Made by a program: the position numbers and the translations under genes. Source: Pseudomonas fluorescens (lineage in GTDB: Bacteria; Pseudomonadota; Gammaproteobacteria; Pseudomonadales; Pseudomonadaceae). Taken from it: a stretch of DNA of 64,000 nt. Positions 18,204 to 26,129 of the stretch are shown here, piece after piece. Location of the stretch: contig NZ_JAGGOG010000018.1 in assembly GCF_018614655.1 (NCBI RefSeq), forward strand, positions 276,035 through 340,034, read 5' to 3'. Numbering within the stretch: the first letter of the stretch is position 1; every line of letters starts with the position of its first letter. The notes under the pieces were generated by a model. That model was not told the DNA's origin, ran no database searches, and worked only from the letters and a program-made list of their open reading frames with translations.

Positions 18204-19970
18204 ATGATCGCGATTTCCCGCCCATTGCGTTTGACCCTCTACACCCTACTGATCGTGGCCGGCGCCGTGCTCGCTGCCGGCCTGGCGATGCGTCACGCCG
18301 AACGCCAGTCCCTGGTGGACGATGCGGCCCGCGCCAATCAACAACTTGGGCTGTACGGTAACTCCCTGCATACCCTGATCGAACGCTACCGCGCCCTGCC
18401 CGCCGTGCTGGCCCTGGACTCGGAAATGATCAGCGCCTTGAAGGGCCCGCTGGACGCCGCGACCCAGGACCTGCTCAACCGAAAACTGGAGCGCATCAAC
18501 GGCGCGGCCCAGTCTTCAACCCTGGAATTGATGGACCGCACCGGCCTGGCCGTAGCCGCCAGCAACTGGAACTTGCCCAGCAGTTATGTCGGGCACAACT
18601 ACGCGTTTCGCCCCTATTTCAGCCAGACCCTGAGCCAGGGTACTGGGCGCTTTTACGCCGTGGGGGTGACCACCGGCATTCCGGGTTATTTCCTCTCCAG
18701 CGCGGTCCTGGATGAACACCAGCAGTTCCTCGGCGCCATGGTGGTCAAGCTGGAGTTTCCGGAGCTGGAGCGTGAGTGGGCGCAGGGCAATGATTTGCTG
18801 CTGGTCAGCGATGCCCGAGGCATTGTGTTTATCGCCAATCAACCGGGCTGGCGCTATCGCGCCTTGCGCCCGCTGTCGGACAGCGACCATGCCGAACTCA
18901 AGGCCACCCGGCAATACGACAAGAAGCAGCTGCTGCCCCTGGACACCCAGGCCTTGCAGCGTTTTGGCGACAACAGCCACCTGATGCGCGTCGATGGCCC
19001 TGAGGGCGTTACCGACTACCTGTGGGAATCCCTGCCGCTGAAAGCTGAAGGCTGGACCCTGCACCTGCTGCGCAAACCCCAGCGGGCGGCCGAAGAACAA
19101 CGTAATGCCGGCCTCGCCGCGGCCGGGTTGTGGCTGACGCTGGTGTTCCTGCTGCTGTTCCTGACCCAACGCTGGCGCCTGGCCCGTTTGCGTCAGCGCA
19201 GCCGGGAAGAACTTGAGCAGTTGGTAGAAGCGCGCACCCGCGACCTGCGCACCGCCCAGGATGGCCTGGTGCAGTCGGCCAAGCTGGCGGCACTGGGGCA
19301 GATGTCCGCCGCACTCGCCCATGAGATCAACCAACCACTGACCGCCCAGCGCATGCAGCTGGCGACGCTGCGGCTGCTGCTGGATCACGGCCGGGTGGAT
19401 GACGCCTACAAGGCCCTGACCCCGCTGGATGACATGCTCACCCGCATGGCCGCCCTCACCGGCCACCTCAAGACCTTCGCCCGCAAAAGCCCCAGTGGGC
19501 TGCGTGAACGCCTGGACCTGGCAACGGTGGTGGATCAGTCCCTGCACTTGCTCGACGCTCGCCTGCGGGACGAATCCATCGGCGCGGTGCTGGACCTGAC
19601 TCGTCCGGCCTGGGTACGCGGTGATGCAATTCGCCTGGAGCAGGTGCTGATCAACCTGCTGCGCAATGCCCTGGACGCCATGGCCGACAAACCGCGCAAA
19701 CGCCTGGAAATTCGCCTGCACGCCGATCAACAACTGTGGCAACTCACGGTCAGCGACAGCGGCGGCGGCATTGCCGAAGATCACCTCAATAACGTGTTTG
19801 ACCCGTTCTTCACCACTAAACCGGTGGGTGACGGGCTCGGCTTGGGGCTGGCGGTGTCCTACGCTATCGTCCACGAACTGGGCGGCCGCCTGAGCGCCGC
19901 CAACCAGGGTGACGGCGCGATCTTCACCCTGACCTTGCCCATCGCCCTGGAGACGCCAGACCTATGTTGA
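18204..19970 (+). CDS. DctB-type sensor histidine kinase (C4-dicarboxylate family)
   Basis: A 588-residue membrane sensor kinase. A transmembrane helix (about 8-28) and a periplasmic double-Cache-like sensor region precede a second helix near 305-325. A coiled-coil linker leads to the H-box ALAHEINQPL with phospho-acceptor H373, then N, G1 (DSGGGI) and G2 (GDGLGLGLAVS) boxes. This is the DctB pattern. I used the ATG at 18204 because earlier starts overlap the fumarase terminator. It overlaps the regulator gene by 7 bases. The nearby permease suggests it senses a C4/C5 dicarboxylate such as alpha-ketoglutarate (compare MifS); the ligand is inferred. Confidence 0.88.
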   Translation: MIAISRPLRLTLYTLLIVAGAVLAAGLAMRHAERQSLVDDAARANQQLGLYGNSLHTLIERYRALPAVLALDSEMISALKGPLDAATQDLLNRKLERINGAAQSSTLELMDRTGLAVAASNWNLPSSYVGHNYAFRPYFSQTLSQGTGRFYAVGVTTGIPGYFLSSAVLDEHQQFLGAMVVKLEFPELEREWAQGNDLLLVSDARGIVFIANQPGWRYRALRPLSDSDHAELKATRQYDKKQLLPLDTQALQRFGDNSHLMRVDGPEGVTDYLWESLPLKAEGWTLHLLRKPQRAAEEQRNAGLAAAGLWLTLVFLLLFLTQRWRLARLRQRSREELEQLVEARTRDLRTAQDGLVQSAKLAALGQMSAALAHEINQPLTAQRMQLATLRLLLDHGRVDDAYKALTPLDDMLTRMAALTGHLKTFARKSPSGLRERLDLATVVDQSLHLLDARLRDESIGAVLDLTRPAWVRGDAIRLEQVLINLLRNALDAMADKPRKRLEIRLHADQQLWQLTVSDSGGGIAEDHLNNVFDPFFTTKPVGDGLGLGLAVSYAIVHELGGRLSAANQGDGAIFTLTLPIALETPDLC

Positions 19971-21289
19971 ACGCGGTGATTGTGGTCGACGATGAAGCCA
20001 GCATCCGCACGGCCGTCGAACAATGGCTGAGCCTGGCGGGCTTCGAAGTGCAGCTGTTCAGCCGCGCCGAGGAATGCCTGCTGCAGTTGCCCAGGGATTT
20101 CCCCGGGGTAATCCTCAGCGATGTGCGCATGCCGGGGCTCAGTGGCCTGGAGTTATTGGCCGAGGTGCAGCGGCGCGATACCGACCTGCCGGTGATCCTG
20201 CTCACTGGCCACGGTGATGTACCGATGGCCGTGGAGGCCATGCGCGATGGTGCCTACGACTTCCTGGAAAAACCCTTCAGCCCCGAGGCCCTGCTCAGCA
20301 GCCTGCGCCGAGCGCTGGACAAGCGCGGGTTGGTCCTGGAAAACCGTCGCCTGCATCAACAGGCCGATCACCGGGCCAAGTTGGACGCAAGCCTCCTCGG
20401 CGTCTCCCGCAGCTTGCAGAACCTGCGCCGGCAAGTGCTGGACCTGGCAACCCTGCCGGTCAACGTGTTGATCCGTGGCGAGACCGGCAGCGGCAAAGAA
20501 CTGGTTGCCCGTTGCCTGCACGATTTCGGGCCCAGAGCCAAGAAACCGTTTGTGGCATTGAACTGCGCAGCGATTCCCGAGCAGTTGTTCGAGGCCGAGC
20601 TGTTCGGCCATGAAAGCGGCGCCTTTACCGGCGCCCAAGGCAAGCGTATTGGCAAACTGGAATATGCCGATGGCGGAACGCTGTTTCTCGATGAAATCGA
20701 AAGCATGCCCTTGGCCCAGCAAGTGAAGTTGCTGCGGGTGTTGCAGGAGCAGAAGCTCGAACGGCTGGGCTCCAACCAGAGCATCAAGGTGGATTTGCGG
20801 ATCATTGCCGCGACCAAGCCGGACCTCTTGGACGAAGCACGGGCCGGGCGTTTTCGCGAGGACTTGGCCTATCGGCTGAACGTCGCGCAGTTGCGCCTGC
20901 CGCCCTTGCGCGAGCGCCGGGAAGATATTCCGCTGCTGTTCGAACACTTCGCACACAGTGCCGCCGAGCGCCTGGGCCGCAGTTTTGTGCCACTGAGTGG
21001 GCCGCAATTGGGGCGGCTGCTCAGCCATGACTGGCCGGGCAATGTACGTGAGTTGGCCAACGTCGCCGAGCGCCAAGTGTTGGGGCTTGGCGAACCGGAG
21101 CCGGAAGGCATCGAGGCGGGGCAATCACTGGCGGCGCAACAGGAAGCCTTTGAAGCCCACTGCCTGAAAGCGGCGCTGACCCGGCACAAAGGCGATATCA
21201 AGGCGGTGCTGGCGGAGTTGCAACTGCCACGGCGCACCTTTAATGAAAAGATGCAGCGGCACGGGTTGGCACGGGAGACGTTTCTCTAG
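19964..21289 (+). CDS. DctD-type sigma-54-dependent response regulator
   Basis: A 441-residue enhancer-binding response regulator. It has a receiver domain with phospho-acceptor D53 (VILSDVRMPG), an AAA+ domain with Walker A GETGSGKE, the sigma-54 contact loop GAFTGA and Walker B GGTLFLDEIE, and a C-terminal Fis-type helix-turn-helix (about 400-438). Partner of the upstream kinase. It probably activates the permease downstream, whose promoter carries a -24/-12 element and two palindromes resembling DctD sites. DctD and MifR belong to the same subfamily and cannot be told apart with certainty here. Confidence 0.9.
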   Translation: MLNAVIVVDDEASIRTAVEQWLSLAGFEVQLFSRAEECLLQLPRDFPGVILSDVRMPGLSGLELLAEVQRRDTDLPVILLTGHGDVPMAVEAMRDGAYDFLEKPFSPEALLSSLRRALDKRGLVLENRRLHQQADHRAKLDASLLGVSRSLQNLRRQVLDLATLPVNVLIRGETGSGKELVARCLHDFGPRAKKPFVALNCAAIPEQLFEAELFGHESGAFTGAQGKRIGKLEYADGGTLFLDEIESMPLAQQVKLLRVLQEQKLERLGSNQSIKVDLRIIAATKPDLLDEARAGRFREDLAYRLNVAQLRLPPLRERREDIPLLFEHFAHSAAERLGRSFVPLSGPQLGRLLSHDWPGNVRELANVAERQVLGLGEPEPEGIEAGQSLAAQQEAFEAHCLKAALTRHKGDIKAVLAELQLPRRTFNEKMQRHGLARETFL

Positions 21290-21391
21290 GCTGACGTCGT
21301 GTTGCCCGCGTGGGCCTCATCGCAGGATAGGTATCAACACAACTTCGCAGACTTGGCTTTCTGCCTCGGATGCTCAGATAAACGCCGTCCT

Positions 21392-21643
21392 CTGTAGCCG
21401 CTGGCGCAGCCTGCGATCGGCTGCGCAGCAGTCGCCAGTCTCTTGAAACCGCCGAAGGTCCTGCGGCCCTTGTCGCAGCCTCGTGCCTCGGCAGCGGCTA
21501 CAGATAAATACCGCGAGATAAATGCCGTCCTCTGTAGCCGCTGGCGCAGCCTGCGATCGGCTGCGTAGCAGTCGCCAGTCTCTTGAAACCGCCGAAGGTC
21601 CTGCGACCCTTATCGCAGCCTCGTGCCTCGGCAGCGGCTACAG
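21392..21643. repeat. Two tandem copies of the 112-bp CTGTAGCCGCTG repeat
   Basis: Copies at 21392-21503 and 21532-21643 are nearly identical. Each starts CTGTAGCCGCTG and ends CAGCGGCTACAG. The bases just before each copy (AGATAAA-GCCGTCCT) are also shared, so the duplicated unit is about 140 bp. Their orientation is opposite to that of the large array at 50.9 kb. Confidence 0.9.
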
Positions 21644-21798
21644 GGTTTTTAAGGAGATTCAAGAAATGTGTAGATACCCATGCTCATTGCAAGCCAGCCC
21701 CCACCTTTGACCGAGTTATCAGCAACAGCACCGATCAAATGTGAGAGTCGGGATTGCCTGCGATGAGGCCCTTAAAGACAACCCACTTGCCAGGCCAT

Positions 21799-21848
21799 TG
21801 AGCGGTTTTCCGCTCATCACTCACAAATCATCAGCGACTTTCCGCTCA
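21799..21848 (+). promoter_or_regulatory. Two tandem DctD-like upstream activator sites
   Basis: TGAGCGGTTTTCCGCTCA (21799-21816) is a perfect 7-bp palindrome with a 4-base centre. TCAGCGACTTTCCGCTCA (21831-21848) is a near copy, 32 bases (three helical turns) downstream. Both resemble the TGTGCGG-N4-CCGCACA sites described for rhizobial DctD. They lie about 40-90 bases upstream of the sigma-54 promoter. Confidence 0.65.
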
Positions 21849-21889
21849 ATAAAAACCTGCAACCCTTCTAGACCGGGCCTTCGTCTGCT

Positions 21890-21905
21890 TGGCACAGCTC
21901 CTGCT
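21890..21905 (+). promoter_or_regulatory. Sigma-54 (-24/-12) promoter of the dicarboxylate permease
   Basis: TGGCACAGCTCCTGCT matches TGGCACG-N4-TTGCW with correct GG-to-GC spacing and one mismatch in the -12 half. It lies 63 bases upstream of the permease ATG and downstream of two activator palindromes. Confidence 0.75.
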
Positions 21906-21967
21906 ATAACCCGACCAGGCTGCGTTTGCACGCGCTCCACAAAAACAATTAGATGAAGGATCCTTCA

Positions 21968-23287
21968 ATGGATAACTCCAACTCCCTGCCTCTAGGGTCG
22001 GCGGCTGCGCCGGCAAAAGAACGCACCACCTCCAGCCGGATCAAGTCGATCTTCAGTGGATCGGTCGGCAACATGGTCGAGTGGTACGACTGGTACGTCT
22101 ACGCCGCTTTCTCGCTGTACTTCGCCAAAGCCTTCTTCCCCAAAGGCGACACCACCGCCCAACTGCTCAACACCGCCGCGATCTTCGCCGTGGGCTTCCT
22201 GATGCGCCCTATCGGTGGCTGGCTGATGGGCCTGTATGCCGACCGCAAGGGCCGCAAAGCCGCGCTGATGGCCTCGGTACTGCTGATGTGCTTCGGCTCG
22301 CTGATCATCGCCCTGACCCCTGGTTATGAAACCATCGGTGTCGGCGCGCCGATCCTGCTGGTGTTCGCCCGTCTGCTGCAAGGGCTGTCGGTGGGTGGCG
22401 AATACGGTACCTCGGCCACTTACCTGAGTGAAATGGCGACCAAGGAACGTCGCGGCTTCTTCTCCAGCTTCCAGTACGTGACCCTGATCTCCGGCCAGCT
22501 CATCGCCCTCGGTGTGCTGATCGTGCTGCAACAGACGCTGACCACCGAGCAACTGTACGACTGGGGCTGGCGTATCCCGTTCGTCATCGGCGCCCTCTGT
22601 GCAATCGTTGCGCTGTACCTGCGTCGCGGCATGGAAGAAACCGAGTCGTTCACCAAGAAGGAAAAAGCCAAGGAAAGCGCCATGCGCACCTTGATGCGTC
22701 ACCCCAAGGAACTGATGACCGTGGTCGGCCTGACCATGGGCGGCACCCTGGCGTTCTACACCTACACCACCTACATGCAGAAGTACCTGGTGAACACCGT
22801 CGGCATGAGCATCTCCGACTCCACCACCATCTCGGCGGCCACACTGTTTCTGTTCATGTGCCTGCAACCCATTGTCGGCGGGCTATCGGACAAGGTCGGT
22901 CGCCGGCCGATCCTGATTGCCTTCGGCATCCTGGGGACGTTGTTCACCGTACCGATCCTCACCACCCTGCACACCATCCAGAGCTGGTGGGGCGCGTTCT
23001 TCCTGATCATGGCGGCGCTGATCATCGTCAGCGGCTACACCTCGATCAACGCTGTGGTGAAAGCCGAGCTGTTCCCTACCGAAATCCGCGCCCTGGGCGT
23101 TGGCTTGCCGTATGCACTGACCGTGTCGATCTTCGGCGGTACCGCTGAATACATCGCGCTGTGGTTCAAGAGCATCGGCATGGAAACCGGCTACTACTGG
23201 TACGTGACCGCGTGTATCGCGGTGTCGCTGGTGGTTTATGTGACCATGAAAGACACCCGCAAGCATTCGCGGATTACCACGGACTAA
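21968..23287 (+). CDS. MFS dicarboxylate/alpha-ketoglutarate permease (KgtP type)
   Basis: A 439-residue, 12-helix major facilitator of the metabolite:H+ symporter branch that includes KgtP. Signature loops are visible: MVEWYDWYVYAAFS in helix 1, GWLMGLYADRKGRKAAL between helices 2 and 3, and GLSDKVGRRP in the central loop. It would import alpha-ketoglutarate or a similar dicarboxylate with protons across the inner membrane. The second ATG (21968) is preferred because AAGGA lies at proper distance. The sigma-54 promoter and the adjacent DctB/DctD-type system indicate substrate induction. Confidence 0.9.
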   Translation: MDNSNSLPLGSAAAPAKERTTSSRIKSIFSGSVGNMVEWYDWYVYAAFSLYFAKAFFPKGDTTAQLLNTAAIFAVGFLMRPIGGWLMGLYADRKGRKAALMASVLLMCFGSLIIALTPGYETIGVGAPILLVFARLLQGLSVGGEYGTSATYLSEMATKERRGFFSSFQYVTLISGQLIALGVLIVLQQTLTTEQLYDWGWRIPFVIGALCAIVALYLRRGMEETESFTKKEKAKESAMRTLMRHPKELMTVVGLTMGGTLAFYTYTTYMQKYLVNTVGMSISDSTTISAATLFLFMCLQPIVGGLSDKVGRRPILIAFGILGTLFTVPILTTLHTIQSWWGAFFLIMAALIIVSGYTSINAVVKAELFPTEIRALGVGLPYALTVSIFGGTAEYIALWFKSIGMETGYYWYVTACIAVSLVVYVTMKDTRKHSRITTD

Positions 23288-23291
23288 AAAA

Positions 23292-23380
23292 TGTGGGGGC
23301 GGGCTTGCTCGCGAAAGCAGTGTGTCATTCAGCACATCAGTGACTGACACTCCGCTTTCGCGAGCAAGCCCGCTCCCACA
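23292..23380. repeat. REPIN downstream of the permease
   Basis: TGTGGGGGCGGGCTTGCTCGCGAA and its inverted partner surround about 40 bases. The element begins 5 bases after the permease stop and separates convergent genes. Confidence 0.85.
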
Positions 23381-23414
23381 TTTCGATCTCATCGTTTGAC
23401 GAATCGCACCTACC

Positions 23415-24170
23415 TCAAGACAACTCTGCAACCCCCTGCTGCCCATACCGGCGCTGCGCATACGAAGCCCCGGCAATCATCACCACCAGCACCGCCGCCA
23501 ACACTGCTGACGAGCCAATGGTGCCGAAATCCAGCCCACCCTTTTCAAGGGGTTTGGTCAGGAAGTCGCCCAACGTAGCGCCGAACGGCCGGGTCAACAC
23601 AAACGCCACCCAGAACAGCAGCACCGACGAAATCTTCGTGAAGTACTTGAGCAACACCACCACCGCGATACTCGCGCCGATCAGCAAGGCACCACCGGCA
23701 AAACCAAGCCCCGAATCGTCGGCGAGGAAATCCCCCAGCGCCGTACCCAAGGTGTTGGAGAACAGGATCGCTACCCAGTAGAACAGCTCACCGCGAAAGG
23801 TCTGGACCTTGTTCACGTTCAGCGAGTCGCCGCTGACACGCCATAGAGCAAAGATCGCCACCAGTATCGAGATCAGGATCAGGGAGCCCGTGGCGTAACC
23901 CAAGCCCAAGGTGCGGTCCATAAAGTCCGACAGGGTGGTGCCGGCAGTGCTGGTGGACAAGATCACGATCCAGTACAGCACCGGGTTGTAGGTTTTCGAC
24001 CAGAGTTGCGTCACCAGGGTGACCAGAAACACGCTGATCAGGATCATCGAACTGATGGCATAACCGACATTCAAGGTCATCGACAGCAAGTCCCCGGCCG
24101 TTTCGCCCAGGGTCGTCGCGCAGATTTTCATGACCCAGAACGCCAGGGTGATCTGAGGAAGTTTGTTCAT
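23415..24170 (-). CDS. COG4705-type polytopic membrane protein with four internal repeats
   Basis: A 251-residue hydrophobic protein with about 7-8 membrane helices. Four internal repeats share a T-x-LGD/E core: TTLGETAGD near 19-27, TTLSDFMD near 78-85, TALGDFLAD near 143-151 and ATLGDFLTK near 198-206. Each places an acidic residue at the membrane edge, suggesting a transport or metal-binding role. The family is uncharacterised. A 17-base ColR-like box lies 80-96 bases upstream of its start, so it may belong to the ColRS regulon whose genes lie 23 kb away. GGAG sits about 10 bases before the ATG. Confidence 0.82.
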   Translation of the reverse strand: MNKLPQITLAFWVMKICATTLGETAGDLLSMTLNVGYAISSMILISVFLVTLVTQLWSKTYNPVLYWIVILSTSTAGTTLSDFMDRTLGLGYATGSLILISILVAIFALWRVSGDSLNVNKVQTFRGELFYWVAILFSNTLGTALGDFLADDSGLGFAGGALLIGASIAVVVLLKYFTKISSVLLFWVAFVLTRPFGATLGDFLTKPLEKGGLDFGTIGSSAVLAAVLVVMIAGASYAQRRYGQQGVAELS

Positions 24171-24249
24171 GACGCAGAAGGCTCCAGAGTTCAGTCTTGA
24201 AGGCCGACACAGAGGGGTGTCGACCTGGCGCGCAGACTGAACGCAGAGC

Positions 24250-24266
24250 TGTGAAAAATAGGTGGG
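24250..24266 (-). promoter_or_regulatory. Candidate ColR-binding box upstream of the COG4705 gene
   Basis: On the minus strand the sequence CCCACCTATTTTTCACA fits the ColR consensus YYNASNNYTTTTTCACA, as I recall it from P. putida, at all constrained positions but one. It points toward the COG4705 membrane gene. Confidence 0.5.
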
Positions 24267-24370
24267 CAGTGCATGAAAATTCCATGCTTCGCCGCAGACA
24301 TCGGTGGAAATCCATCGCCATGGCTTGCACTATGATGCCCTTCCAGAACCGCCCAGCAGGAACCCCGGCC

Positions 24371-25003
24371 ATGTCCGACGATATCCATTTCTACGAACCC
24401 GCCAACGGCCACGGCCTGCCCCACGACCCGTTCAATGCCATCGTCGGCCCTCGGCCGATTGGCTGGATTTCGTCCCAGGACCGCGAAGGCCGCCTGAACC
24501 TGGCGCCCTACAGCTTCTTCAACGCCTTCAACTACATTCCGCCGATCATTGGCTTTTCCAGTGTCGGACGCAAAGACAGCCTGAACAACATCGAACAGAC
24601 CGGCGAGTTTGTATGGAACCTGGCCACCCGCCCGTTGGCCGAGCAGATGAACCAGAGCTGCGCGCCCGTGTCACCCGAGGTCAACGAGTTCGAATTGTCC
24701 GGCCTGACGCCGGTGGCCTCGAAAATCGTCGGCGTACCGCGGGTGGGCGAGAGCCCGGTGTCGTTCGAGTGCAAGGTGACGCAGATCATTCAGTTGCAGC
24801 GAGCCGACCAGGAATTGGTGCCCAGCTGGCTGGTGCTCGGCGAAGTAGTCGCCGTGCACATCGCCAAGTGGTTGCTCAAGGATGGGGTGTACGACACCGC
24901 TGCCGCCGAGCCTATTCTGCGCGGCGGCGGCCCGGCAGATTACTTCCAGTTGGGGCCTGAGGCCTTGTTCAAGATGTACCGGCCAGGCACAAACAAAGTT
25001 TGA
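24371..25003 (+). CDS. Flavin reductase family (FMN-binding) protein
   Basis: A 210-residue flavin reductase-like protein with a split-barrel FMN-binding fold. GPRPIGWISSQDREGRLNLAPYS-type sequence near residues 28-50 and the FSSVGRKDSLNNIEQTGEFVWN region are characteristic of the family related to the DIM6/NTAB group. It probably binds FMN and either reduces free flavin for a partner oxygenase or acts on small molecules; the partner is not visible. The ATG at 24371 has AGGAA upstream; the longer frame has no supporting ribosome site. Confidence 0.85.
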   Translation: MSDDIHFYEPANGHGLPHDPFNAIVGPRPIGWISSQDREGRLNLAPYSFFNAFNYIPPIIGFSSVGRKDSLNNIEQTGEFVWNLATRPLAEQMNQSCAPVSPEVNEFELSGLTPVASKIVGVPRVGESPVSFECKVTQIIQLQRADQELVPSWLVLGEVVAVHIAKWLLKDGVYDTAAAEPILRGGGPADYFQLGPEALFKMYRPGTNKV

Positions 25004-25020
25004 CTGGAATGCAGTCAAAG

Positions 25021-25139
25021 TGTGGGAGCGGCGGTGCGACGATTCGACTTGCTCGCGAAGGCGGTGTATCAGATATAAATATTTCAACTGATAGGACGCA
25101 TTCGCGAGCAAGTCGAATCGTCGCACCGCCGCTCCCACA
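25021..25139. repeat. REPIN with 39-bp perfect arms
   Basis: The two arms, beginning TGTGGGAGCGGCGGTGCGAC, are perfect inverted copies over 39 bp around a 41-base AT-rich loop. The extra GGTGCGACGATTCGA stretch distinguishes it from the simpler REPINs in the window. Confidence 0.88.
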
Positions 25140-25161
25140 TTTGATCTTCAGTGTTACGGCC

Positions 25162-25407
25162 TCAGCCGGCAGCAACAGCCCACGTCAACTGACCGTCTTC
25201 GTCGACGTCGATCAATCGCTCAAGTTGCTGCGCGGCAGCGTCGTCGGCGTCATCGGCGGTCTTGAACTTCTGCTCATCAAGGATCTTGTGAAAGCGCGGT
25301 GCGCCCATGCCATCCAGTGCCTTGACGGCGACGGCGGCGCTGTAGCCACCTTCTCCCGGCACTACGGCGGAAACGGCTTCGTGATGGGAAAACTCTTTAC
25401 GTGCCAT
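25162..25407 (-). CDS. Small hypothetical protein (81 aa)
   Basis: I do not recognise this family. The 81-residue soluble protein has no signal peptide or membrane helix. Its N-terminal half is mixed (MARKEFSHHEAVSAVVPG), the middle is basic (APRFHKILDEQKFKTADD), and the C-terminal half is acidic and alanine-rich. The ATG at 25407 has GGACC upstream, and composition is consistent with coding. It lies 42 bases downstream of the monooxygenase-like gene on the same strand and could share its transcript. Confidence 0.6.
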   Translation of the reverse strand: MARKEFSHHEAVSAVVPGEGGYSAAVAVKALDGMGAPRFHKILDEQKFKTADDADDAAAQQLERLIDVDEDGQLTWAVAAG

Positions 25408-25449
25408 GTTGCAGGTCCTGGCCAATGGAAAGTTGGCCATTCTAAACAC

Positions 25450-25791
25450 TCATCCAGCCAGTTGCAGGTATTCGCCGTAAGCGTTGACGGCAGAGGTATC
25501 CGTGAAGGTCTGGAAGTCCATGCTGCGGATCACCAGGTCATTGACCAACTCGGTAAAGATCATCAAGGCCGGGGAACTGAAATAGGCACTCATCGCCTGT
25601 TCGCTGCTCCAGAAACCCGAGATCAGCCACACATCCGGATCAGACAGGGAATGCTGCAACGAGAATTGCAGGCAACCCTGAGCCTGACGGCCCGGTTCGA
25701 TCAAACTGCTCAAGCGTGCACCCAGTTCGGTGCTGCACCCGGTACGGGCACGGATAAAGGCCATATGGCTCGCGGGAATGGGGGTGGACAT
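25450..25791 (-). CDS. Antibiotic-biosynthesis-monooxygenase (ABM)-like protein
   Basis: A 113-residue dimeric alpha-beta-barrel (ABM-type) protein. The pattern is strand-helix-strand, with GCLQFSLQHSLSDPDVWLISGFWSS as the core strands followed by a helix AMSAYFSSPALMIFTELV. Members cleave, oxidise or bind small aromatic or quinone-like compounds without cofactors. GGGAGAG precedes the ATG at 25791. It is divergent from an AraC regulator with inverted repeats between them, suggesting that regulator controls it. Confidence 0.75.
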   Translation of the reverse strand: MSTPIPASHMAFIRARTGCSTELGARLSSLIEPGRQAQGCLQFSLQHSLSDPDVWLISGFWSSEQAMSAYFSSPALMIFTELVNDLVIRSMDFQTFTDTSAVNAYGEYLQLAG

Positions 25792-25905
25792 GTTCGACTC
25801 TCCCGTTGAGAAGTGATGCTCGGCAACACGGTGGGGGTGTGTTGCCACAGGATCAAAGATAACGGCGCCCCCGCACGCGTGGTTAGTCGATTCCTGCCGG
25901 CTTAT

Positions 25906-26057
25906 TGCACAATCCTGCGAGAAGCGTAGAGATAGCGTTCAAGCCACAGGTTTTACGCTGAGCATGACGGCCTTGTTTCATGCGGGTTACCGCCAGGTGA
26001 CAGCGACCCTGCTTGCCTGATCCATGATTTATCGCAGGATCAGGCAAGGATTGTGCA
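25906..26057. promoter_or_regulatory. Inverted repeats in the ABM/AraC divergent promoter region
   Basis: TGCACAATCC (25906-25915) and its reverse complement GGATTGTGCA (26048-26057) flank the region. Inside it, CTTGCCTGATCC (26012-26023) and GGATCAGGCAAG (26037-26048) form perfect 12-bp arms around 13 bases. These could be operators of the AraC protein or a hairpin. The remaining intergenic sequence (25792-26129) shows nothing else. Confidence 0.45.
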
Positions 26058-26129
26058 GAATTGGCGTAACACTGTTTGGAAACCCGCCTTTAAGCTGTGC
26101 CCATCGTCAAAGCGCCCAGAGGATGCCCC

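Noticed and set aside
21666..21710. 14-codon frame (MCRYPCSLQASPHL) after a strong AAGGAG.
   Set aside because: A tempting leader peptide, but it lies well upstream of the sigma-54 promoter and has no attenuator structure; chance cannot be excluded.
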